Positions 19,284 to 32,787 of a stretch of 32,787 nt of DNA are shown piece after piece. The stretch is from Citrobacter sedlakii NBRC 105722 (lineage in GTDB: Bacteria > Pseudomonadota > Gammaproteobacteria > Enterobacterales > Enterobacteriaceae), in assembly GCF_000759835.1 (NCBI RefSeq), contig NZ_BBNB01000020.1:1-32787 (forward strand). Direction: 5' to 3'. Numbering within the stretch: position 1 is the first letter of the stretch; each line of letters opens with the position of its first letter. The translations under genes were made by a program, and so were the position numbers. A model generated the notes under the pieces. It saw nothing but the letters and a program-made list of their open reading frames with translations, did not search any database and had not been told where the DNA came from.

Positions 19284-19299
19284 TGTGATGCTTTACACA
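19284..19299 (+). promoter_or_regulatory. CRP-like site upstream of the PTS pair
   Basis: TGTGATGCTTTACACA matches TGTGA-N6-TCACA in 9 of 10 half-site positions. It lies 83 bp before the IIB start, a spacing that fits class I or II activation. A catabolite-controlled promoter suits a PTS operon. The exact -35/-10 pair below it is not clear to me. Confidence 0.6.
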
Positions 19300-19381
19300 C
19301 ATTCAACGTGAGCCGGTTGTTCTCTGCCTGCAGCGGGACTAAAGATGAAGTATCAACGGAACCGTGCCGTGAGAGCCAACT

Positions 19382-19690
19382 ATGAAGAACATCGTTTTAT
19401 GCTGTGCCGCCGGGATGTCCACCAGCATGCTGGTACAACGAATGAAAGATGCCGCTCAGAAGAAAGGCGTTAAAGTCACTATCAAGGCAGTGCCCGTCGC
19501 CGAATTCAAGGAAAATATCGCCACGGCGGATATTGTTCTGCTGGGCCCGCAGGTGAAATACGAGCAGGCAAAACTGCAGGCGCAGGCCGATCCGCTGGGC
19601 AAGAAGGTCGCGGTGATCGACATGATGGATTACGGCATGATGAAAGGCGATGCCGTACTGGAAAAAGCGCTCAAACTGCTGGAGTCATAA
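19382..19690 (+). CDS. PTS lactose/cellobiose-family IIB component
   Basis: This is a 102-aa cytosolic IIB domain that accepts phosphate from IIA and would hand it to sugar bound by a IIC permease. The phosphocysteine loop CCAAGMSTSML aligns with the E. coli ChbB FCSAGMSTS loop, so Cys8 is the predicted active residue. The LLGPQVKYEQAKLQA and VIDMMDYGMM segments also fit ChbB-type IIB. The ribosome binding site is weak (GAGAG region near 19370-19374). The stop overlaps the IIA start as TAATG. No IIC gene is in the window, so the sugar cannot be named. Confidence 0.92.
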   Translation: MKNIVLCCAAGMSTSMLVQRMKDAAQKKGVKVTIKAVPVAEFKENIATADIVLLGPQVKYEQAKLQAQADPLGKKVAVIDMMDYGMMKGDAVLEKALKLLES

Positions 19691-20010
19691 TGGAAGACTT
19701 AGAAACGACAATCATGGAACTGCTGGTCAACGCGGGTGCGGCGCGCAGTGCTGCCCTGACAGCGTTGCAGATGGCTCGCAAAGGTGATTTTGACGAAGCC
19801 GAAAAAGCGATGAAAGAGTCGCGCGAGTATGTGAAGCATGCGCACACCATCCAGACGCAGCTTATTGGGCTCGATGAAGGTACAGGAAAGCTGCCGGTTA
19901 ACCTGATTACCGTCCACTCGCAGGATCACCTGATGAACGCGATGGTCATCCAGGATCTGGCGGGCGATATGATTGAGCTTTATCGTCGGCTACCGCTTTC
20001 GAACGAATAA
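19690..20010 (+). CDS. PTS lactose/cellobiose-family IIA component
   Basis: This is a 106-aa all-helical IIA of the lactose/chitobiose family that takes phosphate from HPr and passes it to IIB. The predicted active residue is His76 in TVHSQDHLMNAM. The N-terminal half (METxxMELLVNAGAARSAALTALQMARKGDF pattern, from about residue 9) and the HTIQTQLIG segment are typical. The family forms trimers. It is translationally coupled to IIB, with a 1-nt TAATG overlap. It converges on rpoC across a bidirectional terminator. No sugar-cleaving enzyme or regulator sits beside it. Confidence 0.92.
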   Translation: MEDLETTIMELLVNAGAARSAALTALQMARKGDFDEAEKAMKESREYVKHAHTIQTQLIGLDEGTGKLPVNLITVHSQDHLMNAMVIQDLAGDMIELYRRLPLSNE

Positions 20011-20052
20011 AAACGCGGTGGCGAGACGCTTACCGGGCTGAAAAAAAGTATA

Positions 20053-20078
20053 AAAAAACCCGCCGAAGCGGGTTTTTT
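20053..20078. terminator. Bidirectional terminator between PTS IIA and rpoC
   Basis: AAAAAACCCGC-CGAA-GCGGGTTTTTT is symmetrical: a 5-bp G/C stem extended by six A-T pairs, with a U-run in either direction. On the plus strand it ends the PTS pair, and on the minus strand it ends the rplJL-rpoBC transcript 18 nt after the rpoC stop. Confidence 0.93.
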
Positions 20079-20095
20079 GTTAAAGGCATCAACGA

Positions 20096-24319
<4,224 letters not shown>

Positions 24320-24395
24320 GGATTTGCTCCCGTCGGAGTTAGCACATTCCGCTGCCGGGTGTTACCCCGACAGCAGTGACCTGTTTGAGCGAGAA

Positions 24396-27300
24396 TTACT
24401 CGTCTTCCAGTTCGATGTTGATACCCAGCGAACGAATCTCTTTCAACAGTACGTTGAAGGATTCCGGCATGCCCGGTTCCATCTGATGGTTGCCGTCCAC
24501 GATGTTCTTATACATCTTAGTACGACCATTCACGTCATCAGACTTAACGGTGAGCATTTCCTGCAGGGTGTATGCCGCGCCGTATGCTTCCAGCGCCCAC
24601 ACTTCCATCTCCCCGAAGCGCTGACCACCGAACTGCGCCTTACCACCCAGCGGCTGCTGAGTAACCAGGCTGTAGGAACCGGTGGAACGAGCATGCATCT
24701 TGTCGTCGACCAGGTGGTTCAGTTTCAGCATGTACATGTAACCTACGGTTACCGGACGCTCGAACTGTTCACCCGTACGGCCGTCGAACAGCGTGATCTG
24801 ACCGGAAGTCGGCAGGTCACCCAGTTTCAGCAGCTCTTTAATTTCCGCTTCTTTCGCACCGTCGAACACCGGCGTTGCGATTGGCATACCTTTGCGCAGG
24901 TTTTCAGCCAGACGCAGAACTTCTTCATCGCTGAAGGTATTCAGGTCAACTTTCTGACGAACGTCAGCGCCCAGATCGTACGCACGCTGGATGAATTCGC
25001 GCAGTTTCGCGACTTCCTGCTGCTGTTTCAGCATGGCGTTAATCTTGTCGCCGATACCTTTCGCAGCCATACCCAGGTGGGTTTCCAGGATCTGACCGAT
25101 GTTCATACGAGACGGTACGCCCAGCGGGTTCAGTACGATGTCTACCGGCGTACCGTTTTCATCGTAAGGCATATCTTCGATCGGGTTGATCTTAGAAATT
25201 ACACCCTTGTTACCGTGACGACCTGCCATCTTATCACCAGGCTGGATCCGACGTTTAACCGCCAGATAGACCTTAACGATCTTCAGCACGCCCGGTGCCA
25301 GATCGTCGCCCTGGGTGATTTTACGGCGTTTCGCTTCGAGTTTTTTCTCGAACTCGTGTTTCAGTTCGTCATACTGCTCAGCCAGCTGTTCCAGCTGATT
25401 TTGTTTCTCTTCGTCGGTCAGGCCCAGCTCCAGCCAGCGGTCACGCGGCAGTTTGTCGAGCTTCTCAGCTTCAACGCCACCGGAAACCAGCACTGCGTGG
25501 ATACGGCTAAACAGGCCCGCTTCGAGGATCTGCAGTTCTTCAGACAGGTCTTTCTTCGCCTGCTTGAGCTGCATTTCTTCGATTTCCAGCGCGCGCTTGT
25601 CTTTTTCTACGCCATCGCGGGTAAAGACCTGAACGTCGATAACCGTACCGGAAACACCGTTTGGTACGCGCAGAGAAGAGTCTTTCACATCAGACGCTTT
25701 CTCACCGAAGATCGCGCGCAGCAGTTTCTCTTCTGGCGTCAGTTGGGTTTCACCTTTCGGCGTGACCTTACCTACCAGAATGTCGCCGCCGGTCACTTCC
25801 GCACCGATATAAACGATACCGGATTCATCCAGTTTGGAGAGCGCAGCTTCACCCACGTTCGGGATGTCAGCGGTGATCTCTTCCGGCCCCAGCTTGGTGT
25901 CACGGGACACACACGCCAGTTCCTGAATGTGGATGGTGGTGAAACGGTCTTCCTGGACAACACGCTCGGACACGAGGATGGAGTCTTCGAAGTTGTAGCC
26001 GTTCCACGGCATGAACGCTACGCGCATGTTCTGACCGAGCGCCAGTTCACCGAGGTCGGTGGACGGACCGTCTGCCAGCACGTCGCCGCGCTCAACCGGC
26101 TCACCCAGGGAAACACACGGCATCTGGTTGATACAGGTGTTCTGGTTAGAGCGGGTGTATTTGGTCAGGTTGTAGATGTCGATACCCGCTTCGCCCGGAT
26201 ACATCTCGTCTTCGTTAACTTTGATAACGATACGGGAGGCATCCACGTACTGAACGGTACCGCCACGCTTAGCAACGGCAGTCACACCGGAGTCAACGGC
26301 AACAGCACGTTCCATACCGGTACCAACCAGCGGCTTATCTGCACGCAGAGTCGGAACGGCCTGACGTTGCATGTTCGCACCCATCAATGCACGGTTGGCG
26401 TCATCGTGTTCCAGGAACGGGATCAGGGACGCACCGACGGATACCACCTGCTGGGTGGATACGTCCATGTAGTCAACCTGGTCGCGGCTGAACAAGCTGG
26501 ATTCGCCTTTGCTACGGCAGGTCACCAGATCTTCTACGAAGTGGCCGTCTTCATCCAGGTTGGAGTTCGCCTGAGCGATAACGAAGTTGCCTTCTTCAAT
26601 AGCAGACAGGTAATGAATTTCATCGGTTACCACGCCATCAACCACGCGACGATACGGCGTCTCAAGGAAGCCATATTCGTTCGTCTGCGCGTACACGGAC
26701 AGGGAGTTGATCAGACCGATGTTTGGACCTTCAGGCGTTTCGATTGGACATACGCGACCGTAGTGGGTCGGGTGTACGTCTCGAACTTCGAAGCCTGCGC
26801 GTTCACGGGTCAGACCACCCGGGCCGAGTGCGGAGATACGACGCTTGTGCGTGATCTCAGACAGCGGGTTGTTCTGGTCCATAAACTGAGACAGCTGGCT
26901 GGAGCCGAAGAACTCTTTCACTGCCGCAGAAATCGGTTTGGCGTTGATCATATCCTGAGGCATCAGGGTATCGAGATCGCCCAGAGACAGACGCTCTTTC
27001 ACCGCACGCTCTACACGCACCAGGCCAACGCGGAACTGGTTTTCCGCCATTTCGCCTACGGAACGGATACGGCGGTTGCCGAGGTGGTCGATATCATCGA
27101 CTTCGCCTTTACCGTTACGGATATCGATGAGCTTCTTCATCACTTCGATGATATCGTCTTTGCTCAGGATACCGGAACCTTCGATTTCATCACGCAGCAG
27201 AGAACGGTTGAACTTCATGCGACCGACCGCAGACAGATCATAACGGTCTTCGGAGAAGAACAGGTTCTCGAACAGGCTTTCCGCTGCTTCACGTGTCGGC

Positions 27301-28424
27301 GGCTCACCCGGGCGCATCATGCGGTAGATTTCTACCAGCGCGCTCAGACGATCGTTGGTCGGGTCGACGCGTACCGTTTCAGAAATGTACGGGCCGTGAT
27401 CCAGATCGTTGGTAAACAGCGTTTCGATACGTTTGTGGCCAGACTGGCTCAGCTTAGCCAGCAGATCCAGGCTCAGCTCCATGTTCGCCGGGCAGATCAG
27501 CTCGCCAGTAGATTCATCAACGTAATCTTTCGAGGCTACTTTTCCTGCAATATATTCAACCGGAACTTCGATATGTTTGATATCGTCTTTTTCCAGCTGA
27601 CGAATATGACGTGCAGTAATGCGGCGGCCTTTTTCAACGTAGATTTTACCGTTCGCTTCGATATCGAAGGAGGCGGTTTCACCACGCAGGCGTTCCGGTA
27701 CAAGCTCCATCTGCAGCTTGTTGTCGCGGATCTCAAAGACGACTTTTTCGAAGAACAGGTCCAGGATCTGCTCTGTGGTGTAGTTCAACGCACGCAGAAT
27801 GATAGTCGCAGGCAGTTTACGGCGACGGTCGATACGGACGAACAGGTTGTCCTTCGGATCGAATTCGAAATCCAGCCAGGAACCACGGTAAGGAATGATA
27901 CGCGCGTTATACAGTACTTTACCGGAAGAGTGTGTTTTACCTTTATCGCTGTCGAAGAAGACGCCCGGGCTACGATGCAGCTGGGAAACGATAACACGCT
28001 CTGTACCGTTGATAACGAAAGTACCGTTGTCTGTCATGAGTGGAATTTCACCCATGTAGACTTCTTGTTCTTTAATGTCTTTTACGGTGCCTTCCGGCGC
28101 TTCGCGCTCGTAGATCACCAGACGCAGTTTTACGCGCAGCGGTGCGGAATAGGTCACGCCACGGATCTGACATTCCTGAACGTCAAACACCGGTTCGCCA
28201 AGGCGGTAGCTGACGTATTGCAGCTCGGAATTACCGCTGTAGCTCTGAATCGGGAACACGGAACGGAATGCAGCTTCCAGACCATACTGCCCTTCAGGAT
28301 CTTGCTCGATAAACTTCTGAAACGAGTCAAGCTGGATAGAAAGGAGATAAGGCACATCCAGAACTTGTGGACGTTTACCAAAATCCTTACGAATACGTTT
28401 TTTCTCGGTATAGGAGTAAACCAT
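24396..28424 (-). CDS. rpoB: RNA polymerase beta subunit
   Basis: The beta subunit forms the other half of the polymerase active site. ATG 28424 gives 1342 aa, the E. coli length, and begins [23 protein letters not shown] lies upstream. An in-frame ATG 33 bp earlier is rejected because it adds 11 residues absent from the family. The rifampicin pocket segment from [11 protein letters not shown] to [10 protein letters not shown] is wild type at the residues equal to E. coli Asp516, His526 and Ser531, so rifampicin sensitivity is predicted. The gene follows rplL after a 318-nt spacer with an attenuator and an RNase III site. Confidence 0.99.
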   Translation of the reverse strand: MVYSYTEKKRIRKDFGKRPQVLDVPYLLSIQLDSFQKFIEQDPEGQYGLEAAFRSVFPIQSYSGNSELQYVSYRLGEPVFDVQECQIRGVTYSAPLRVKLRLVIYEREAPEGTVKDIKEQEVYMGEIPLMTDNGTFVINGTERVIVSQLHRSPGVFFDSDKGKTHSSGKVLYNARIIPYRGSWLDFEFDPKDNLFVRIDRRRKLPATIILRALNYTTEQILDLFFEKVVFEIRDNKLQMELVPERLRGETASFDIEANGKIYVEKGRRITARHIRQLEKDDIKHIEVPVEYIAGKVASKDYVDESTGELICPANMELSLDLLAKLSQSGHKRIETLFTNDLDHGPYISETVRVDPTNDRLSALVEIYRMMRPGEPPTREAAESLFENLFFSEDRYDLSAVGRMKFNRSLLRDEIEGSGILSKDDIIEVMKKLIDIRNGKGEVDDIDHLGNRRIRSVGEMAENQFRVGLVRVERAVKERLSLGDLDTLMPQDMINAKPISAAVKEFFGSSQLSQFMDQNNPLSEITHKRRISALGPGGLTRERAGFEVRDVHPTHYGRVCPIETPEGPNIGLINSLSVYAQTNEYGFLETPYRRVVDGVVTDEIHYLSAIEEGNFVIAQANSNLDEDGHFVEDLVTCRSKGESSLFSRDQVDYMDVSTQQVVSVGASLIPFLEHDDANRALMGANMQRQAVPTLRADKPLVGTGMERAVAVDSGVTAVAKRGGTVQYVDASRIVIKVNEDEMYPGEAGIDIYNLTKYTRSNQNTCINQMPCVSLGEPVERGDVLADGPSTDLGELALGQNMRVAFMPWNGYNFEDSILVSERVVQEDRFTTIHIQELACVSRDTKLGPEEITADIPNVGEAALSKLDESGIVYIGAEVTGGDILVGKVTPKGETQLTPEEKLLRAIFGEKASDVKDSSLRVPNGVSGTVIDVQVFTRDGVEKDKRALEIEEMQLKQAKKDLSEELQILEAGLFSRIHAVLVSGGVEAEKLDKLPRDRWLELGLTDEEKQNQLEQLAEQYDELKHEFEKKLEAKRRKITQGDDLAPGVLKIVKVYLAVKRRIQPGDKMAGRHGNKGVISKINPIEDMPYDENGTPVDIVLNPLGVPSRMNIGQILETHLGMAAKGIGDKINAMLKQQQEVAKLREFIQRAYDLGADVRQKVDLNTFSDEEVLRLAENLRKGMPIATPVFDGAKEAEIKELLKLGDLPTSGQITLFDGRTGEQFERPVTVGYMYMLKLNHLVDDKMHARSTGSYSLVTQQPLGGKAQFGGQRFGEMEVWALEAYGAAYTLQEMLTVKSDDVNGRTKMYKNIVDGNHQMEPGMPESFNVLLKEIRSLGINIELEDE

Positions 28425-28620
28425 AGGGTTCCTCAGCTCGCTGACAAGTCGACCCATCTGTCCTGCACAGGGACAGTTTGTGCAACACTATTTTGTTGAC
28501 CGGAAAATGGATACTTTCCGCAATGCCTGTTGCTATCACGCTTAAACCATTTCATTGCGATTTACACAGAACGGGCGTTCTGTCGCAGTATATTAAGTCG
28601 TCGATAGAAACAAGCATTGA

Positions 28621-28665
28621 AAGGCACAGCAGTAGTCAAACAGTGTGAAACGCTACTGGCGCCTT
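28621..28665 (-). other. RNase III processing hairpin in the rplL-rpoB spacer
   Basis: AAGGC (28621-28625) pairs with GCCTT (28661-28665), and CAGTAG (28630-28635) pairs with CTACTG (28653-28658), with an internal loop between the stems and a long apical loop. Its location and shape match the RNase III cleavage site known in this spacer in E. coli. The assignment is by analogy. The rest of the spacer (28425-28620) shows no gene or further strong structure. Confidence 0.75.
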
Positions 28666-28671
28666 ACAGCG

Positions 28672-28703
28672 CAAAAAGGCTGGTGACCAAAAAGTCACCA
28701 GCC
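28672..28703 (-). terminator. rplL-rpoB attenuator
   Basis: On the minus strand, GGCTGGTGAC, a 6-nt loop and GTCACCAGCC form a perfect 10-bp stem (28678-28703), followed by five T (28673-28677). It lies 39 nt after the rplL stop. In E. coli this attenuator ends most transcripts, so that ribosomal proteins L10 and L7/L12 are made in excess of beta and beta'. Confidence 0.93.
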
Positions 28704-28742
28704 ATCAGCCTAATCGCTTAGGCTGCAACCGGAAGGGTTGGC

Positions 28743-29108
<366 letters not shown>

Positions 29109-29174
29109 TTAAATTGTTCCTGAATATCAGAATAAGTTTATACGTAAGCGGATGTTTTATAAAGATAACGGCGA

Positions 29175-29672
29175 TTAAGCCGCTTCTTTCGCATCGCGTA
29201 CAGCAGCCAGAGTACGAACCAGTTTGCCAGCCGAAGCTTCTTTCATGGTTGCCATCAGGCGTGCAATTGCTTCTTCGTAGGTCGGCAGAGTTGCCAGGCG
29301 GTCGATCTGAGACGCCGGGATCAGCTCACCTTCAAAGGCAGCGGCTTTGACCTCAAATTTTGCATTCGCTTTCGCGAACTCTTTGAACAGACGAGCAGCA
29401 GCGCCCGGGTGTTCCATAGAGTATGCAATCAGGGTCGGACCAACAAACGTGTCTTTCAGGCACTCGAACGGAGAACCTTCAACAGCACGGCGCAGCAGGG
29501 TGTTACGAACAACACGCATGTAAACGCCAGCTTCACGACCTGCTTTACGCAGTTCAGTCATTTTATCTACAGTTACGCCACGGGAATCCGCAACTACTGC
29601 AGACAGCGCGCCTTTGGCTACTTCGCTGACTTCAGCAACAATCGCTTGTTTGTCTTGAAGATTTAAAGCCAT
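29175..29672 (-). CDS. rplJ: Ribosomal protein uL10
   Basis: uL10 anchors bL12 dimers to the 50S stalk, and with bL12 represses its own mRNA. ATG 29672 gives 165 aa, starting [12 protein letters not shown] as in E. coli, with AGGAG 10 nt upstream. An in-frame ATG 33 bp earlier lies within the regulatory leader and is rejected. The C-terminal helix that carries bL12 is present. Confidence 0.98.
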   Translation of the reverse strand: MALNLQDKQAIVAEVSEVAKGALSAVVADSRGVTVDKMTELRKAGREAGVYMRVVRNTLLRRAVEGSPFECLKDTFVGPTLIAYSMEHPGAAARLFKEFAKANAKFEVKAAAFEGELIPASQIDRLATLPTYEEAIARLMATMKEASAGKLVRTLAAVRDAKEAA

Positions 29673-29739
29673 TAGCTTTGCTCCTGGATGTTTGCCGGAA
29701 CTCATGTTCCGGAACTCACTTCACTCTTCCCAACGGAGA

Positions 29740-29880
29740 GAGCGTCTTAATACGGTGAGCAGAAACAAGCCAGAATATCCAAAAATAATCTTAGCGTTCT
29801 GTCACCGTCTACGCAGGGCATTAAGTTTCTTACGAAACACCTGCGGTCTTCGACGGAGGCCTGGATAGGCCAGGCTCCAA
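29740..29880 (-). ncRNA. L10 leader: autoregulatory binding site
   Basis: Nested stems match the known E. coli L10 mRNA site. CCGTC/GACGG (29805-29809 with 29852-29856) encloses CGCAGG/CCTGCG (29812-29817 with 29840-29845), which encloses GTTTC-TTAC-GAAAC (29825-29838). A neighbouring hairpin of GGAGGCCTGG with CCAGGCTCC lies at 29855-29878. Bound L10(L12)4 blocks rplJ translation from a distance. Boundaries are approximate. Confidence 0.88.
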
Positions 29881-30043
29881 CGAACAAATTCTTTCTATTC
29901 TTCGCTATTCTGTCTGTGGCGGCGTTAGCTTCCTTCGCTCACACCAGTCACAGAGTTCGCTATGCTCCTGGCGATTCGCTCAGTTGCTGCCTTGCCACAA
30001 ACTGAATATCTCGAATATAAATCTGCTATTTGCAGAATCGTGG
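29881..30043 (-). other. Upstream part of the rplJ leader with a structured repeat-like segment
   Basis: This 163-bp stretch between the rplJ promoter and the L10 site is not part of the L10-binding fold. AGCGAA occurs four times on the minus strand (plus-strand TTCGCT at 29901, 29934, 29956 and 29975). An interrupted hairpin spans 29944-29971: CCAG/CTGG outside, a 3x3 GAG/TGA internal loop, then CATAG/CTCTG with one mismatch around a CGAA tetraloop. I see no coding potential. Its style resembles a dispersed structured repeat, but I cannot name a family. Confidence 0.45.
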
Positions 30044-30050
30044 GGGTAGA

Positions 30051-30079
30051 ATTGTAGACAAAACCACCGCCCACGTAAA
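30051..30079 (-). promoter_or_regulatory. rplJ promoter
   Basis: On the minus strand, -35 TTTACG (30074-30079), a 17-bp spacer and -10 TACAAT (30051-30056) begin 7 bp after the rplA stop. The start is expected near 30044, giving a leader of about 370 nt. It corresponds to the L10 promoter of the rplJL-rpoBC operon; some readthrough from rplKA is also likely. Confidence 0.85.
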
Positions 30080-30086
30080 GCTAATC

Positions 30087-31275
<1,189 letters not shown>

Positions 31276-31299
31276 AAATCGTTTTACGGGCCAGGCCCA

Positions 31300-31341
31300 T
31301 AAAAACAAAAGGCGCGAAATTGTATTCCAATCTCGCGCCTT
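31300..31341 (-). terminator. secE-nusG terminator overlapping the rplK promoter
   Basis: On the minus strand AAGGCGCGA (plus 31333-31341) pairs with TCGCGCCTT (31309-31317). A G-T wobble and three A-T pairs extend it to a 13-bp stem with a 7-nt loop, followed by TTTGTTTTT (31300-31308). It begins 36 nt after the nusG stop. Its 5' arm and loop are the spacer of the rplK promoter and its 3' arm covers that promoter's start region. Confidence 0.8.
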
Positions 31342-31347
31342 GTGCAA
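31319..31347 (-). promoter_or_regulatory. rplK (L11) promoter
   Basis: On the minus strand -35 TTGCAC (31342-31347), a 17-bp spacer and -10 TACAAT (31319-31324) form a strong sigma-70 promoter, equal to the known E. coli L11 promoter. Initiation is expected near 31312, within the terminator's 3' arm. The transcript of rplKA therefore begins with only half of the hairpin and cannot be stopped by it. Confidence 0.9.
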
Positions 31348-31377
31348 CGATTAAATCGTCGCTTTTTTGATCGCTGC

Positions 31378-31923
31378 TTAGGCTTTTTCTACCTGGGCAA
31401 AGTCCAGTTCTACCGGGGTCGCACGACCGAAGATAGAAACAGAGACTTTCAGGCGGGACTTCTCGTAATCCACTTCTTCGACCACGCCGTTAAAGTCAGC
31501 GAACGGACCATCGTTAACACGAACCATTTCACCCGGCTCAAACAGCGTTTTCGGACGCGGCTTATCCCCCACCTGCTGCAGGCGGTTCATGATCGCATCA
31601 ACTTCTTTATCGCTGATTGGCGCAGGACGGTCGGAAGTACCACCGATAAAGCCCATCACACGCGGTACGCTACGTACTAAGTGCCAGCTCGCGTCATTCA
31701 TGACCATCTGTACCAATACGTAACCCGGGAAGAATTTGCGCTCGCTCTTACGACGCTGACCGCCACGGATTTCGACCACTTCTTCGGTCGGCACCATGAC
31801 TTCGCCAAACAACTCTTCCATATTGTGTAATTTGATATGCTCGCGCAGCGACGTTGCTACGCGGCCTTCAAAACCGGAAAACGCCTGAACGACGTACCAG
31901 CGCTTTTTAGGAGCTTCAGACAT
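31378..31923 (-). CDS. nusG: Transcription elongation/antitermination factor NusG
   Basis: NusG binds the polymerase clamp through its N-terminal domain and Rho or ribosomal S10 through its KOW domain. The 181-aa length matches E. coli. The NGN domain is about 1-120 ([26 protein letters not shown]), and the KOW domain about 127-181 ([22 protein letters not shown]). It starts 1 nt after the secE stop and so is coupled to it. Confidence 0.99.
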   Translation of the reverse strand: MSEAPKKRWYVVQAFSGFEGRVATSLREHIKLHNMEELFGEVMVPTEEVVEIRGGQRRKSERKFFPGYVLVQMVMNDASWHLVRSVPRVMGFIGGTSDRPAPISDKEVDAIMNRLQQVGDKPRPKTLFEPGEMVRVNDGPFADFNGVVEEVDYEKSRLKVSVSIFGRATPVELDFAQVEKA

Positions 31924-31924
31924 C

Positions 31925-32308
31925 TCAGAACCTCAGGCCAGTGATAAAGGAAACCAGGCGAACCAGAATACCATCCAGTCCCCACAGGATCAGTGACATT
32001 ACCGCGGTAACCGCAGCCACAATCAGCGTGGTGTGCAATGTTTCCTGGCGAGTCGGCCAAATGACCTTACGTACTTCCGTACGCGCTTCGCGGGCAAAAG
32101 CAACCGTTGCTTTACCTTTTGTCGTCAACAGCGCGACACCACCCGCTGCAGCAATCAGAATTACTACGGCCAGCGCACGCAGCGGCAGCATCATGTCACG
32201 ATAAAGATAGTTGCCGACAATTGCCACGAGCAGCAACGCCACGACGACGATCCACTTCATCGCTTCCAGGCCGCGCCCGCTCCCTTGAGCTTCGGTATTC
32301 GCACTCAT
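31925..32308 (-). CDS. secE: Preprotein translocase subunit SecE
   Basis: SecE clamps SecY in the SecYEG channel. The 127-aa protein has three membrane helices, the long E. coli type: about 18-37, 41-63 and 93-119. The conserved amphipathic segment [14 protein letters not shown] precedes the third. The promoter should lie in the 32309-32488 gap; I found no clear -35/-10 pair. Confidence 0.98.
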   Translation of the reverse strand: MSANTEAQGSGRGLEAMKWIVVVALLLVAIVGNYLYRDMMLPLRALAVVILIAAAGGVALLTTKGKATVAFAREARTEVRKVIWPTRQETLHTTLIVAAVTAVMSLILWGLDGILVRLVSFITGLRF

Positions 32309-32488
32309 AAACCAACCTGTCAGAAGAATTCTACAAATAATTTCACCCCGCGAATGCGAGGCTAACCTATCAACCTTGTACCGAAATACGCGTTAGCACT
32401 TCGGTTTAACGCCCTCTACAGAGCCTGTCTCAGCAATGATTATGACAAATAAAATCACTGATGAGCCAGGTTCTGGTTCGAAAGCGTG
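32309..32488 (-). other. tufB-secE intergenic region
   Basis: This 180-bp spacer separates the tufB terminator from secE. It should carry the secE-nusG promoter. On the minus strand a CATAAT -10-like element occurs near 32441-32446 (plus ATTATG), but with no good -35. No gene or repeat was seen. Confidence 0.4.
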
Positions 32489-32490
32489 CA

Positions 32491-32516
32491 AAAAGGGCAT
32501 CAAATGATGCCCTTTT
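32491..32516 (-). terminator. tufB terminator
   Basis: AAAAGGGCATC-AAAT-GATGCCCTTTT makes a 7-bp G/C-rich stem extended by four A-T pairs, 30 nt after the tufB stop. On the minus strand it ends in TTTT then GCACG, so the U-run is short. Confidence 0.85.
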
Positions 32517-32546
32517 ATTGCGCATTGCGTCAAATGTTATCAGCAA

Positions 32547-32787
<241 letters not shown>

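Noticed and set aside
26800-26950. Possible rifampicin-resistance change in rpoB
   Set aside because: Residues equal to Asp516, His526, Ser531 and neighbours are all wild type.

Overview
This window is a stretch of enterobacterial chromosome. Nearly every protein is close to full-length identical in size and sequence to its Escherichia coli or Salmonella counterpart, and the order matches the E. coli rrnE-purHD-zra-hupA-hemE-rsd-thi-rpoBC-rpl-secE-tufB arc. Protein details such as ZraP and ZraS, and genes between thiH and rpoC that I do not associate with E. coli K-12, point to a close relative of the Citrobacter/Salmonella type. I cannot fix genus or species from sequence alone. I recognise no insertion sequence, prophage or CRISPR array.

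Layout from left to right. Positions 1-110 hold the P1 promoter of an rRNA operon that reads leftward out of the window. purH-purD (+) follows behind a PurR operator. The zinc-responsive envelope-stress set comes next: zraSR (-) and zraP (+) diverge from a region with two sigma-54 promoters and a perfect inverted-repeat operator. Then come leftward genes: yjaH, hupA (HU-alpha), yjaG, nfi (endonuclease V), hemE and nudC. rsd (anti-sigma-70) reads rightward, followed by a TPP riboswitch and the thiamine operon thiCEFSGH.

The accessory part lies between the end of thiH and rpoC, about 17.3-20.1 kb. It holds a dCache-GGDEF diguanylate cyclase with its own terminator. After that comes a two-gene lactose/cellobiose-type PTS IIB-IIA pair with a good CRP-like site upstream and no IIC membrane partner. 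A bidirectional terminator then separates this from the convergent rpoC.

The right half is the core gene-expression cluster on the minus strand: (tufB) | secE-nusG | rplK-rplA | rplJ-rplL-rpoB-rpoC. Its regulatory signals are visible: a tufB terminator, a terminator overlapping the rplK promoter, an L1-type leader, the rplJ promoter with the L10 leader, the rplL-rpoB attenuator and the RNase III processing hairpin. Very long open frames lie antisense to rpoB and rpoC; I read these as coding-bias shadows.

Most of the window is conserved housekeeping DNA. The places most worth a second look are the thiH-rpoC accessory pocket, the unexplained structured segment upstream of the L10 leader, the promoter/terminator overlap before rplK, the alternative pairing in the thiC leader, and a perfect DnaA box between rrn P1 and purH.
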